A DNA stretch of 18,775 nt, taken from assembly GCA_900549045.1 (NCBI GenBank), contig URNE01000005.1, positions 1-18,775 on the forward strand, read 5' to 3'. The position numbers and the translations under genes are program-made. Origin of the DNA: an uncultured bacterium (GTDB taxonomy: Bacteria > Verrucomicrobiota > Lentisphaeria > Victivallales > UBA1829). Shown in pieces: positions 7,696 to 15,438 of this stretch; position 1 is the stretch's first letter; every line of letters begins with the position of its first letter. The notes beneath the pieces are model-generated. The model ran no database searches. It worked only from the letters and a program-made list of their open reading frames with translations, and was not told where the DNA came from.

Positions 7696-7905
7696 CGGTC
7701 AAGACATTTTTCATCGGGTGAATTCAGAGAATTTCATGGAAATCCCGGTTTTCAAACCGGCATTCATCCATTTCTCTCTCAATGCTCCGATCGGCTTTGA
7801 GTCCGTCACCCGCCGGCGTCTGAATCCCGTTCCCTGATTCAGCCCCGAAAACAGATGATTTGCAGACATCGTTTCTAAAACTCACCGGAAAATCGCTTTC
7901 CCCGT

Positions 7906-7933
7906 TTGATTTTTCCGGAACATGTGCCATATT
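7906..7933 (+). promoter_or_regulatory. Candidate promoter for the kinase-regulator-GH20 operon
   Basis: TTGATT (7906-7911) and CATATT (7928-7933) are spaced by 16 bases, each with four of six consensus matches. They lie about 37 bases before the kinase start. No GG-N10-GC sigma-54 signature was found nearby, so the operon appears to be transcribed from a vegetative promoter rather than by its own activator. Confidence 0.45.
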
Positions 7934-7969
7934 GACCCGAAAGGAAACATGACAGGAGAGTGAGACAAA

Positions 7970-9121
7970 ATGACAGAAGAATCCGTATCACCCGCACCGG
8001 AAAGCATCGGGAAACTCGCGGAAGAGGACCAGGGACTTCTCGAAAACATCTTCAACACCATCGCGGAAGGCGTCATGGTCATCGGGCGCAATCTCAAGAT
8101 CAAATACCGCAACCCCGCCGCAACCCGGCTGCTCGGAATTCCGGACGACACCTCGCGTCTTTCCGTCGCGACCTTCCTCAAGGGCGTCGACTGGGATGCG
8201 CTCATTGCGGAAAAAGGACGCTCCGAACGGCGCGAGCTCGAAGTGCTCTATCCGGAACGCCGCATCATCCGCTTCTATCTCGTTCCGCACGAAAACGCGG
8301 ATTCCGTCACGGTCATTCTCACCGACATCACCGAGGACTGCGAACGCAACGCGAACAAGGTGGAGTCCGAACGCAGCAAAATCATCTCCATGCTCGCCGC
8401 CGGAGTCGCACACGAAATCGGCAATCCGCTGAACAGTCTTTACCTCAACCTCCAGCTTCTGCAGCGGATGTTCCGCCGGGAAAACATCGATCTCAAGGAT
8501 GCGGCGGAGAGCATCGACGAATGCAAGAAAGAAGTCGAACGCCTTGATGCGATTCTCAATCAGTTTCTCAAGGCGCTGCGGCCGGCAAAGCTGAGCTTCA
8601 ACCCGACCGATCTCCGGATTGTGCTGGAGGAATCGCTCAACTTCATGCGTCACGAAATCGAAAACAGGAACGTCGTTGTCAACTGCCGCTGGGCGGAAAC
8701 GCTCCCCCAGATTTCCGGCGACGAAGGACAGCTCAAACAGGCGTTCTTCAACCTCATCAAAAACGCCATTCAATCCATGGCGCAGGGCGGCACGCTCTCC
8801 ATATCCTGCGGAGTCAACGAAGAGCAGGAAGTCGAAGTCCGCATCATCGACACGGGCAAGGGCATTGCGCCGGGGAACATGACCAAGGTGTTCAATCCCT
8901 TCTTCACCACAAAAGCCGCCGGAAACGGACTCGGGCTGATGGTCGTTGAACGAATCTTCCGCCAGCACGGCGCACGGCTCTCCGTGGAGAGCGTGGAAGG
9001 AAAAGGAACCTGCTTCTCGGTCGCCTTCCCCGCGCCGGGAAACCGCGTGCGCATCCTGCCGCCCGCCTCCAACGCAAACGCCGGAATCCTGCCGGCTCCC
9101 GAAAAAGGATCTCTGAAATGA
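7970..9121 (+). CDS. PAS-domain sensor histidine kinase (NtrB-like, cytoplasmic)
   Basis: A 383-residue histidine kinase that phosphorylates the response regulator encoded next. A PAS domain fills about 20-120 (ENIFNTIAEGVMVIGRNLKIKYRNPAA). The dimerisation/phosphoacceptor helix carries His148 in MLAAGVAHEIGNPLNSLYLNL. The ATPase domain shows the N box (QAFFNLIKNAIQSM, about 257-270), G1 DTGKGI (294-299), F box FNPFFTTK (308-315) and G2 GNGLGLMVV (318-326). There is no membrane segment or signal peptide, so it senses a cytoplasmic or soluble cue. Architecture and partner resemble NtrB-NtrC and AtoS-like pairs, but nothing links it to nitrogen. An AGGAG lies 11 bases upstream of the ATG. The gene end overlaps the next start by four bases (ATGA). 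Confidence 0.93.
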   Translation: MTEESVSPAPESIGKLAEEDQGLLENIFNTIAEGVMVIGRNLKIKYRNPAATRLLGIPDDTSRLSVATFLKGVDWDALIAEKGRSERRELEVLYPERRIIRFYLVPHENADSVTVILTDITEDCERNANKVESERSKIISMLAAGVAHEIGNPLNSLYLNLQLLQRMFRRENIDLKDAAESIDECKKEVERLDAILNQFLKALRPAKLSFNPTDLRIVLEESLNFMRHEIENRNVVVNCRWAETLPQISGDEGQLKQAFFNLIKNAIQSMAQGGTLSISCGVNEEQEVEVRIIDTGKGIAPGNMTKVFNPFFTTKAAGNGLGLMVVERIFRQHGARLSVESVEGKGTCFSVAFPAPGNRVRILPPASNANAGILPAPEKGSLK

Positions 9122-10473
9122 CAGCACGACGCTCCATTCTCATCATCGACGACGAACGCGGAACCCGCGAGGCCATGGGCAAATTCCTCCGTCCGGACTA
9201 CGATGTCACTCTCGCGGAAGACGGCGAAAAGGGAATCAACCTTCTGAACCGCAATCATTACGATCTCATTCTCAGCGACATCCGCATGGAACCCGGGCCG
9301 AGCGGACTCGACGTTCTCGCCGCCTCGCTCAAGCTCTCCCCTCCCCCGCCGTGCATCCTCTTCACCGCATACGGCTCCATCGAAACCGCCGTCGAAGCGG
9401 TCAAGCAGGGAGCGTTCGACTTTGTCACAAAACCGGTCAACTTCGACCGTCTGGAGATCATCATCCGCCGCGCGCTGGAATCGGTCAGCCTCAAAGAGGA
9501 GAACACCGAACTCAAGCGCAAACTCGGTTCCAGCTTCGGAGTAAAAGGCATGATCGGGAATTCGGCAAAGATGAAAAACATCATCGAGACCGTCGAACAG
9601 GTCGCACCGACCCGCACAACCGTGCTCATCACCGGAGAGAGCGGAACCGGAAAGGAACTCGTCGCCCAGGCAATTCACCAGTGCAGCGGAAGAACCGGAA
9701 AATTTGTTCCCGTTCACTGTTCCGCCCTGCCCGACAACCTCATCGAAAGCGAACTTTTCGGACATGAACGCGGCGCATTCACCGGAGCTGTCGAAATGCG
9801 CAAAGGACGCTTTGAGCTTGCCGAGGGCGGAACGATCTTCCTGGACGAAATCGGCGAAATTCCGCTTCACATCCAGGTCAAACTTCTCCGCGTGCTCGAA
9901 AACCGCGCGTTTGAACGGATCGGCGGCTCCGAAACGATCATCACCGACGCCCGGGTTGTCGCAGCCACCAACCGCGACCTGAAAAAAATGGTTGAAGAGG
10001 GAACCTTCCGCGAAGACCTCTTCTACCGCCTCGACGTCGTATCCCTTGAAATTCCGCCGCTGCGGGAACGCAAGGAGGATATTCCGCTGCTCGTCAAGCA
10101 CTATCTTGACGTTTTCAACAAGGAAAACGGCAAGGACATCGGCATCACCGAAACCGCGATGGCGTCGCTCTGCGCCTACGCGTGGCCCGGCAACATCCGC
10201 GAGCTCCGCAACTGCGTCGAACGCATGGTCGTGCTCTGCCGCGGAAAGATGATCGACCTCGAAAACGTCCCCGTCGACATCCGCGAAGGAGTCACTCCGG
10301 GAATTGCGAAAACAGTTCTGTCCCAGCCGAGCTGCGACCTCGAATGCAACGAAAAAATGCTCATCGAACGCGCGCTGAACGAATGCGGAGGCAACCGCAC
10401 CAAAGCCGCGGAAAAACTCGGAATCAGCCGCCGCACGCTCCACCGCAAACTGCACACCTACAACCTGGAGTGA
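9118..10473 (+). CDS. Sigma-54-dependent response regulator, NtrC family
   Basis: A 451-residue transcription activator with the full three-domain layout. The receiver domain (1-120) has DD at 11-12, phosphoacceptor Asp54 in LILSDIRM and Lys105 in VTKP. The AAA+ domain shows Walker A GESGTGKE (173-180), the sigma-54 contact loop GAFTGA (219-224) and Walker B IFLDEIGE (240-247), and closes with WPGNIREL (356-363). A Fis-type helix-turn-helix is at 415-447 (ERALNECGGNRTKAAEKLGISRRTLHRKL). Since GAFTGA is intact, it should activate sigma-54 promoters after phosphorylation by the kinase encoded just upstream, with which it overlaps by four bases. Target genes are not known; I found no clear sigma-54 promoter in this window. 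Confidence 0.96.
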   Translation: MTARRSILIIDDERGTREAMGKFLRPDYDVTLAEDGEKGINLLNRNHYDLILSDIRMEPGPSGLDVLAASLKLSPPPPCILFTAYGSIETAVEAVKQGAFDFVTKPVNFDRLEIIIRRALESVSLKEENTELKRKLGSSFGVKGMIGNSAKMKNIIETVEQVAPTRTTVLITGESGTGKELVAQAIHQCSGRTGKFVPVHCSALPDNLIESELFGHERGAFTGAVEMRKGRFELAEGGTIFLDEIGEIPLHIQVKLLRVLENRAFERIGGSETIITDARVVAATNRDLKKMVEEGTFREDLFYRLDVVSLEIPPLRERKEDIPLLVKHYLDVFNKENGKDIGITETAMASLCAYAWPGNIRELRNCVERMVVLCRGKMIDLENVPVDIREGVTPGIAKTVLSQPSCDLECNEKMLIERALNECGGNRTKAAEKLGISRRTLHRKLHTYNLE

Positions 10474-10475
10474 CC

Positions 10476-12080
10476 ATGAACAATCCGGCTTTCACCGAAC
10501 GCGGACTCATGATCGACTGCTCCCGCGGGGCGGTTCCCTCCATTCCGTTTCTGAAACGCACCGCGGAACGGCTCGCCGCGCTCGGACTGACACACCTCGG
10601 TCTTTACACGGAAGACACCTACACCGTCTCCGGCATGCCATTCATCGGCTTCGGACGCGGCGCTTACGCAAAAGATGAAATCCGCGACCTCGACGACTTC
10701 TGTTTCAAGCTCGGGATCGAGCTGTTTCCCTGCATTCAGACGCTCGGGCATCTGGAACACATCTTCAAGAATCCGCGTTTCAAGCCGTTCTCCGATGCGC
10801 CGCGCATTCTCAAGGTGAACTCGCCGGAAGCGCGAGAATTTCTCGAACACATCATTCTTGAAGCAGCGGAACCGTACCGGACGAACCGCATTCATCTCGG
10901 AGCGGATGAACCGTGGGGGCTCGGGCTCGGCTCCTCGCTTGATTTCAGCAGCCCGGTTCCGCCAAAGCAGCTTTATCTCACCCACCTCGCGCACCTCTCC
11001 GAAATCTGCGCAAAACATCAGCTGAACGGCATGATCTGGAGCGATTACATTCTCGGACACTCGCAGAACGTTCCGCTGAACGACGATGAACTCCGCGCAA
11101 TTCCGCAGAATCTCACGCTTGATTACTGGAACTACTCCGCGCTCCCCGAAGAGGAGCATATCGCAAACATCCGCCGTCTGCAGAAAACCGGATGCGCCGT
11201 CTGGATCTCTCCCGGGCTTCACAGCTGGAACCGTTTCTTCGGAGATTTTGCCCGCGCAGTTGAAACAGGAGAAACTTTCTTCCGCGCCGCCGGAAAATGC
11301 GGAATCCGTTCCGCCATGACAACACTCTGGGGCGATGACGGAGCGGAATCGCTTTTCCGCACGAACTTCGCCTCCGCCGCGCATCATCTGCTCTGTATGA
11401 ACAACCCGGAAAACACGCTCGAAACGACTGCCGCCAGGGTTGCGGAAGCCGGATTTCCGCTCGAGCGGTTCCGACTGCTCAACAGTCTCGACAACCGCGC
11501 GTTCATCGCAAACGATCCGCCGGCGGTCAACTGGAGCGTTGCAAAACAGCTCTTCTACGACGACCCGCTTTACGGCTTTCTGCTCCGTCTCACACATCTG
11601 CGGGATTTTGAAAACACGCTGGAAAATGTCGAAACAAAACTCCGCGAACTGCCCGCCGGCTCCGCGGAAGACCGCGAACTGCGTCGGCTCGGACGTCTCT
11701 TCGCAAAGGCGCTGCGCCTGAAAATCAATGCATCCGCCCTGGCGCGGATGGGCTGGAAGCAGAAAAACAGAAACACCCTCCGCCGTGCCGCACGCGCGGC
11801 GCGGAAGGCGGCGGAAGCTGTCCGCGCATTCGGGAAAGAATATGAAAAGCAATGGCTTGACGAGCGCAAACCGTTCGGACTGGAAATTCCGCAGGCGCGG
11901 ATTGCGGGAGTCGCAAAACGGCTCGAACATCTTACGGACCGGATCAGCGCATATCTGAAATCCGGTCAGCCTGTTCCGGAAGTCGAACTGGAGTTCCCCG
12001 CCGATTACGCTCCGCGCGACGCAGGGACCGCTTACGCATCCGCCGCGTCGAAGTGTCACAACACCATCTGGATGATGTGA
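10476..12080 (+). CDS. GH20-type beta-N-acetylhexosaminidase (GcnA-like, cytoplasmic)
   Basis: A 534-residue glycoside hydrolase. Residues 8-55 (ERGLMIDCSRGAVPSIPFLKR, LGLYTEDTYTV) form the start of a TIM barrel as in streptococcal GcnA, and the GH20 catalytic Asp-Glu pair is Asp144-Glu145 in HLGADEPWGLGLG. In GH20 enzymes this pair polarises the substrate N-acetyl group and donates the proton. Later barrel elements include GMIWSDY and TLWGDDGAE. The C-terminal third is helical and charged. There is no signal peptide, so it probably acts on imported N-acetylhexosaminides. The start at 10476 has GGAG five bases upstream and lies two bases after the regulator stop, so it belongs to the two-component operon. 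The frame is open further upstream but that overlaps the regulator. Substrate specificity is not determined. Confidence 0.85.
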   Translation: MNNPAFTERGLMIDCSRGAVPSIPFLKRTAERLAALGLTHLGLYTEDTYTVSGMPFIGFGRGAYAKDEIRDLDDFCFKLGIELFPCIQTLGHLEHIFKNPRFKPFSDAPRILKVNSPEAREFLEHIILEAAEPYRTNRIHLGADEPWGLGLGSSLDFSSPVPPKQLYLTHLAHLSEICAKHQLNGMIWSDYILGHSQNVPLNDDELRAIPQNLTLDYWNYSALPEEEHIANIRRLQKTGCAVWISPGLHSWNRFFGDFARAVETGETFFRAAGKCGIRSAMTTLWGDDGAESLFRTNFASAAHHLLCMNNPENTLETTAARVAEAGFPLERFRLLNSLDNRAFIANDPPAVNWSVAKQLFYDDPLYGFLLRLTHLRDFENTLENVETKLRELPAGSAEDRELRRLGRLFAKALRLKINASALARMGWKQKNRNTLRRAARAARKAAEAVRAFGKEYEKQWLDERKPFGLEIPQARIAGVAKRLEHLTDRISAYLKSGQPVPEVELEFPADYAPRDAGTAYASAASKCHNTIWMM

Positions 12081-12090
12081 CGTTTCCGCA

Positions 12091-12108
12091 AAGGGCTTCT
12101 CAGCCCTT
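12091..12108. terminator. Small hairpin at the GH20/GH95 convergent junction
   Basis: AAGGGCT (12091-12097) and AGCCCTT (12102-12108) form a perfect 7-bp stem with a four-base loop. It sits just after the GH20 stop and overlaps the GH95 stop codon. There is no U-tract on either side, so it is at best a weak bidirectional or Rho-assisted terminator, or an RNA-end stabiliser. Confidence 0.35.
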
Positions 12109-14148
12109 CCGGTAAAACGCAATCTGTTCACCCGCCTTCATCTCTTTGGAGAAGAGCGTTCCGGCGGCGTAAACCTTATCCGTCTCATCCATCCATTCAC
12201 CGGCGGGGAAGCGGAAGTTCAGCACGGCGCTGCGCTCCGCGGTGAACGAGAACTCGCGGCGGTTTCCGGAGAAGCGCAGTCCGCCCGGCGCGGGAACATT
12301 CGCGCACGAGGCGTCGTTTGCTTCCGGCAGACCGTGGAAGAGTTCCAGCACGCCCTGCGTTTCGTAAAGGAAGAGATCCAGAATCGCGGCGACGACGCCG
12401 AGTCCGGCATCCATCTGCATAATCCGGTTCGTACCGACCAGTCCGACGGAAAATCCGGGAAACTGCGGATCGTGAAGCGTGCGTCCGCCCTTGTTGGTGT
12501 AGAGCGACGGCCACATTTTCAGGATCATGCACGCCATATCCGGATGATTGAAGCGGTTGTGAAGCATCGCCGCCCACGGCATGCTCCATCCGGCCCAGGT
12601 TCCCATGCCGAAACGGACCCATGCGCCGACGCTCCGTTCCACAACATCTTCCGGAATGTGAAGCGAATCGAACGGGCAGATCGCCGCAAGGTGCGAATGG
12701 TGACGGTGGCTCATGTCGAGCTTGAGACCTTCCCAGAGCGCGATTTCGCCGTCCTCTTCGCTGTACCACGGGAGCTTCTCCTGAATGTCATGCCACGAGG
12801 CGGGAACTTCGCAGTGCAGCATCTCCGCCGCGGCGAAAATGTCGGAAAGCAGACGGTGAATCGCCGCGAGGTGGAACGAGGGGTTGCGTCCGACGGCGTC
12901 CATCGCGATTCCGCGATATTCCGGCGAAGTCAGCCACGGAATCGCGTAATGCGTGCCGTCGAATTCCAGCATCGCCTCATAAACGCGCATCACGCCGCGC
13001 ATGAAATCGAAACCGAAGCGTTTAAGGAACTCAATGTCGCCGGTGCAGCGGACGTATTCAAACATCATCATGGCCATCCAGCCGGCGGAGGTGTGGTCCA
13101 TCGTGCCCGCCCAGAAACCGCCCATGCCGACACAGCGGTCGTCCACGGCATGCGGAATCATGTAGCCGTCGTCGATGCCGACGAAACATTTGGCGTTGCG
13201 GCGCATCCGCTCTTTCCAGCTTTCGAGCATCTTCCAGAGCGGTTTGAGATTATCGAAAAGACCGGCGCGGCAGGCGGGCCAGTAACACATCTGTACATTG
13301 ATGTTGAAGTGGAAATCGGAACTCCACGGCGGGAGTTTTTCATCTTCGATCCACGGTCCCTGCAGCCCGGCGGGGAAACCGTCGGAGGCGGTCATGCACT
13401 GGAACTGGAAGAGACCGGCACAGTAACGGGCGTCAATCTCCGCCATGCCGGAATGAAGTTCCGGAACTTTCATCCAGAAGTCATTCCAGAAACGGCGGTT
13501 TTCCTCTTCAAGTGCGCTCCAGCTTCCGGAAGCGGCGGCAATGACATCGCGGGAGAAACAGAAGAACGTTGCGCCGGCGCCTTTCGCATAACGGATTCCG
13601 AACGCCGGATCTTTCGGCATGGTCTGACGGAAACCGTCCGCGAGGCGTTCCGGTTCCGCGAAGCCGCGCTCTTTCAGAACGGGAGCGAGATCATAACCGG
13701 GAATCAGGCGGAAATCGGAAATTCCGCGAATTGCGAACACGCCTTTTTCCGACTGCGAGAGGCGAATCTCCACGCGTTTGTCCTTTCCGAAAACAGTCAG
13801 CAGGGAATCGCGGTGCGAAAGCTCGACTTTATGCGCGCCGTCAAGCTGAAAAGCAATACGGGCGAGCGGAATGATGCTCGGCACGAGTTTGTACCACGGG
13901 AACAGCTCCTTCATCCGGTTCCCGTCCTGCTTTGCAAGCGCGGCACAAATGTTTTTGTAGGATTGATCGGGACTCCAGATTTCCCCGCCCTGATGATCCC
14001 AGAGAGAGGAGGAGCTGACTGTAACGTTTACCGTGTCGCCCTCGCCCCAGACGGAAAGCCCGAGGAAGCCGTTGCCGGCCGCGACGCCGGCATGAACGTG
14101 TTCCAGCGGAAATTCCGCCGCGAATGTCTGAAATTGATCCGGAAGCAT
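12100..14148 (-). CDS. GH95-like glycoside hydrolase (alpha-L-fucosidase/galactosidase type)
   Basis: A 682-residue (alpha/alpha)6-barrel glycosidase. The N-terminal beta domain has GVAAGNGFLGLSVWG (21-35), like the GNGRLGAMV of GH95. In the barrel, the residues I recall as catalytic in GH95 can be matched: the Asn pair at 282 and 284 in FNINVQMCYWPA, the general acid Glu410 in LTSPEYRG, and Asp580 in IMQMDAGLG. HRHHSHLAAICPF (481-493) and GWSMPWAAMLHNRF (520-533) also fit the family. It is shorter and more divergent than characterised fucosidases, so substrate is open: alpha-L-fucosides or alpha-L-galactosides. No signal peptide is seen, suggesting a cytoplasmic enzyme. AAAGGG lies six bases before the ATG. 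It converges on the GH20 gene with a 19-bp gap. Confidence 0.8.
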   Translation of the reverse strand: MLPDQFQTFAAEFPLEHVHAGVAAGNGFLGLSVWGEGDTVNVTVSSSSLWDHQGGEIWSPDQSYKNICAALAKQDGNRMKELFPWYKLVPSIIPLARIAFQLDGAHKVELSHRDSLLTVFGKDKRVEIRLSQSEKGVFAIRGISDFRLIPGYDLAPVLKERGFAEPERLADGFRQTMPKDPAFGIRYAKGAGATFFCFSRDVIAAASGSWSALEEENRRFWNDFWMKVPELHSGMAEIDARYCAGLFQFQCMTASDGFPAGLQGPWIEDEKLPPWSSDFHFNINVQMCYWPACRAGLFDNLKPLWKMLESWKERMRRNAKCFVGIDDGYMIPHAVDDRCVGMGGFWAGTMDHTSAGWMAMMMFEYVRCTGDIEFLKRFGFDFMRGVMRVYEAMLEFDGTHYAIPWLTSPEYRGIAMDAVGRNPSFHLAAIHRLLSDIFAAAEMLHCEVPASWHDIQEKLPWYSEEDGEIALWEGLKLDMSHRHHSHLAAICPFDSLHIPEDVVERSVGAWVRFGMGTWAGWSMPWAAMLHNRFNHPDMACMILKMWPSLYTNKGGRTLHDPQFPGFSVGLVGTNRIMQMDAGLGVVAAILDLFLYETQGVLELFHGLPEANDASCANVPAPGGLRFSGNRREFSFTAERSAVLNFRFPAGEWMDETDKVYAAGTLFSKEMKAGEQIAFYRKG

Positions 14149-14225
14149 GTTTTACCCTTTTTTGTTGTCTGGTTCATTTCTGAATTCCCTGTAAGTTAAT
14201 CCGTAAAACCGTTTTTGCAAGGAGC

Positions 14226-14244
14226 GAAAAACTTTTTCACTATA
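14226..14244 (-). promoter_or_regulatory. Candidate -10 box and palindrome upstream of the GH95-like gene
   Basis: On the minus strand TATAGT (14244-14239) is a good -10 box, but no convincing -35 is seen at the usual distance. Immediately downstream, GAAAAA and TTTTTC (plus-strand 14226-14231 and 14233-14238) form a near-perfect palindrome with a one-base centre at 14232, just where transcription would begin. It could be an operator. A leader of about 84 bases would precede the ATG at 14148. Confidence 0.4.
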
Positions 14245-14282
14245 AAAAGGACCTTCGTACCATTATTTTTTCAAAACGTCAT

Positions 14283-14312
14283 TTGACTTTGAGCGGCTTC
14301 AAGCTGTATATT
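14283..14312 (+). promoter_or_regulatory. Promoter of the metallophosphoesterase gene
   Basis: TTGACT (14283-14288) and TATATT (14307-14312) each match consensus at five of six positions and are 18 bases apart. The leader to the ATG at 14337 is about 18 bases and contains AGGAGG. An in-frame TTG at 14283 lies inside the -35 box, so it cannot be the translation start. Confidence 0.75.
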
Positions 14313-14336
14313 GCGGAAAAAACTCCAGGAGGAAGC

Positions 14337-15434
14337 ATGTTTCTTGTCTCATTTCTGATTCTGCTGTTCGCGGCGTGGTGGGTTCCGTTCCGCTTCAGCC
14401 GTCTGCTGAAACTCAAAACAAAACACGGGCTTTGGGCAAGCGCGGGAATTCTGCCTCTGCTCTTCGCATCCGTCGCGGGATTTCTGCTTCCGGCAAAACT
14501 CGAATCAACCGGGCCGCTCACATGGCTTGCAAATGCTGGCGGACTCTTCTTCATGTTTTATGTCTACTGTTTCTTCCTCATGCTTCTGGAACAGGCGTTT
14601 CATTTTCTGCTGAAGAAGCTTCAGCGCGACGCCTGGTGCGCGACGGTTCCGGCGATTCTCGCCGCTCTGCTCGTGCTAGGCGGCTGGCTCCACGCCCGGA
14701 ACTTCCAGATCCGCACGCTTGAAATTCCGGTCGCGGGCTTGCAGAAACCGGTCATGGTCCTGCACATCTCCGATCTGCATCTCGGTCCCCAGCGCGGCAA
14801 AGCGTGGCTCCGCCGCATGGTCGATGCCGTCAATGCGCAGAACCCCGATTTCGTTCTCTACAACGGCGATCTCGCCGACAGCAACTGTGCGCTTCACGAC
14901 GACCTTTTTGCGCTGTTCCGCGACGTCCGTGTTCCGCAGCTCTACACCATCGGGAACCATGAATATTACATTGACACTCCGCGCGTGCTGAAGCTGATTG
15001 AGAAAAACGGAATCCGCATTCTGCGCAACAAAGCAGTTGAAATTGCCGGACTTGAAGTCACCGGACTCGAATACATGAGCGAAAAAAGCCTTAAAAAGGA
15101 TCCGCACCGCGTCAACAATCTGACGGTGGAAGAGGAGGTTCCGAAAATCGTCCGCAAGGGAAAACTGCCGCAAATTCTGTTTCATCACACCCCGCGCGGC
15201 GCAGACTTCATCGCCCGTTCCGGATTCGACGTCATGATCTCCGGACACACGCACGACGGACAGGTTTTTCCCGGCATGCTGTTCACCCGGCTCATGTTCC
15301 CCTACGAATGCGGCTTCTACCGCATCGGAAACATGACGTTGTTCGTTTCGCAGGGCGCGGGAACGTTCGGACCGTGGATGCGGCTTGGAACCTCCAACGA
15401 GATTCAGCTGATCCGTTTCGTTCCCGCCCGGTAA
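14337..15434 (+). CDS. Membrane-anchored metallophosphoesterase (YkuE/YaeI-like)
   Basis: A 365-residue calcineurin-like phosphoesterase. The first 120 residues contain about four hydrophobic segments (1-16, 33-52, 66-90, 103-118) that anchor it in the cytoplasmic membrane. The catalytic domain has all metal-ligand motifs: Asp146-x-His148 in HISDLHLG, Asp178 in YNGDLAD, Asn207-His208 in IGNHEYY, His283-His284 in LFHHTPRGAD, and His304-x-His306 in SGHTHDGQ. Relatives with this layout hydrolyse phosphodiesters such as UDP-diacylglucosamine or unknown membrane-linked substrates, so the substrate remains unassigned. The start at 14337 is preferred over the in-frame TTG at 14283 because a strong SD, AGGAGG (14327-14332), precedes it and the TTG is part of the promoter. 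It ends four bases from the convergent DUF1805 gene. Confidence 0.9.
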   Translation: MFLVSFLILLFAAWWVPFRFSRLLKLKTKHGLWASAGILPLLFASVAGFLLPAKLESTGPLTWLANAGGLFFMFYVYCFFLMLLEQAFHFLLKKLQRDAWCATVPAILAALLVLGGWLHARNFQIRTLEIPVAGLQKPVMVLHISDLHLGPQRGKAWLRRMVDAVNAQNPDFVLYNGDLADSNCALHDDLFALFRDVRVPQLYTIGNHEYYIDTPRVLKLIEKNGIRILRNKAVEIAGLEVTGLEYMSEKSLKKDPHRVNNLTVEEEVPKIVRKGKLPQILFHHTPRGADFIARSGFDVMISGHTHDGQVFPGMLFTRLMFPYECGFYRIGNMTLFVSQGAGTFGPWMRLGTSNEIQLIRFVPAR

Positions 15435-15438
15435 AGAA

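Larger units (their letters stand above)
7645..7969. other. 325-bp divergent intergenic region between recQ and the histidine kinase gene
   Basis: This gap contains a recQ promoter at its left end and a candidate kinase promoter at its right end, both described separately. Its middle holds two perfect inverted repeats: CCGGTT (7745-7750) with AACCGG (7755-7760), loop of four, and CTGAATC (7820-7826) with GATTCAG (7836-7842), loop of nine. Neither is followed by a T-tract on either strand. A 68-codon minus-strand frame (7724-7930) has no ribosome binding site and no recognisable sequence, so I do not call it a gene. Confidence 0.6.

Noticed and set aside
7724..7930. 68-codon minus-strand frame in the recQ-kinase gap
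   Set aside because: No Shine-Dalgarno sequence, no similarity I recognise, and it covers the inverted repeats and the kinase promoter.
502..14199. Very long antisense open frames opposite real genes (for example 502-1671 -, 2551-3882 +, 5890-7377 +, 8770-10455 -, 10458-12131 -, 12334-14199 +)
   Set aside because: Each lies opposite a gene with clear family motifs, has no recognisable domain or ribosome binding site, and reads as low-complexity protein. They follow from the GC-rich codon usage of the sense gene.
14283..14336. TTG start giving an 18-residue extension of the metallophosphoesterase
   Set aside because: The TTG is within a good -35 box, and AGGAGG precedes the ATG at 14337, which also gives a sensible membrane segment.
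14160..14336. Sigma-54 promoter near the GH95-like gene
   Set aside because: A TTGC is present on the minus strand, but no GG lies at the required 10-base distance upstream.
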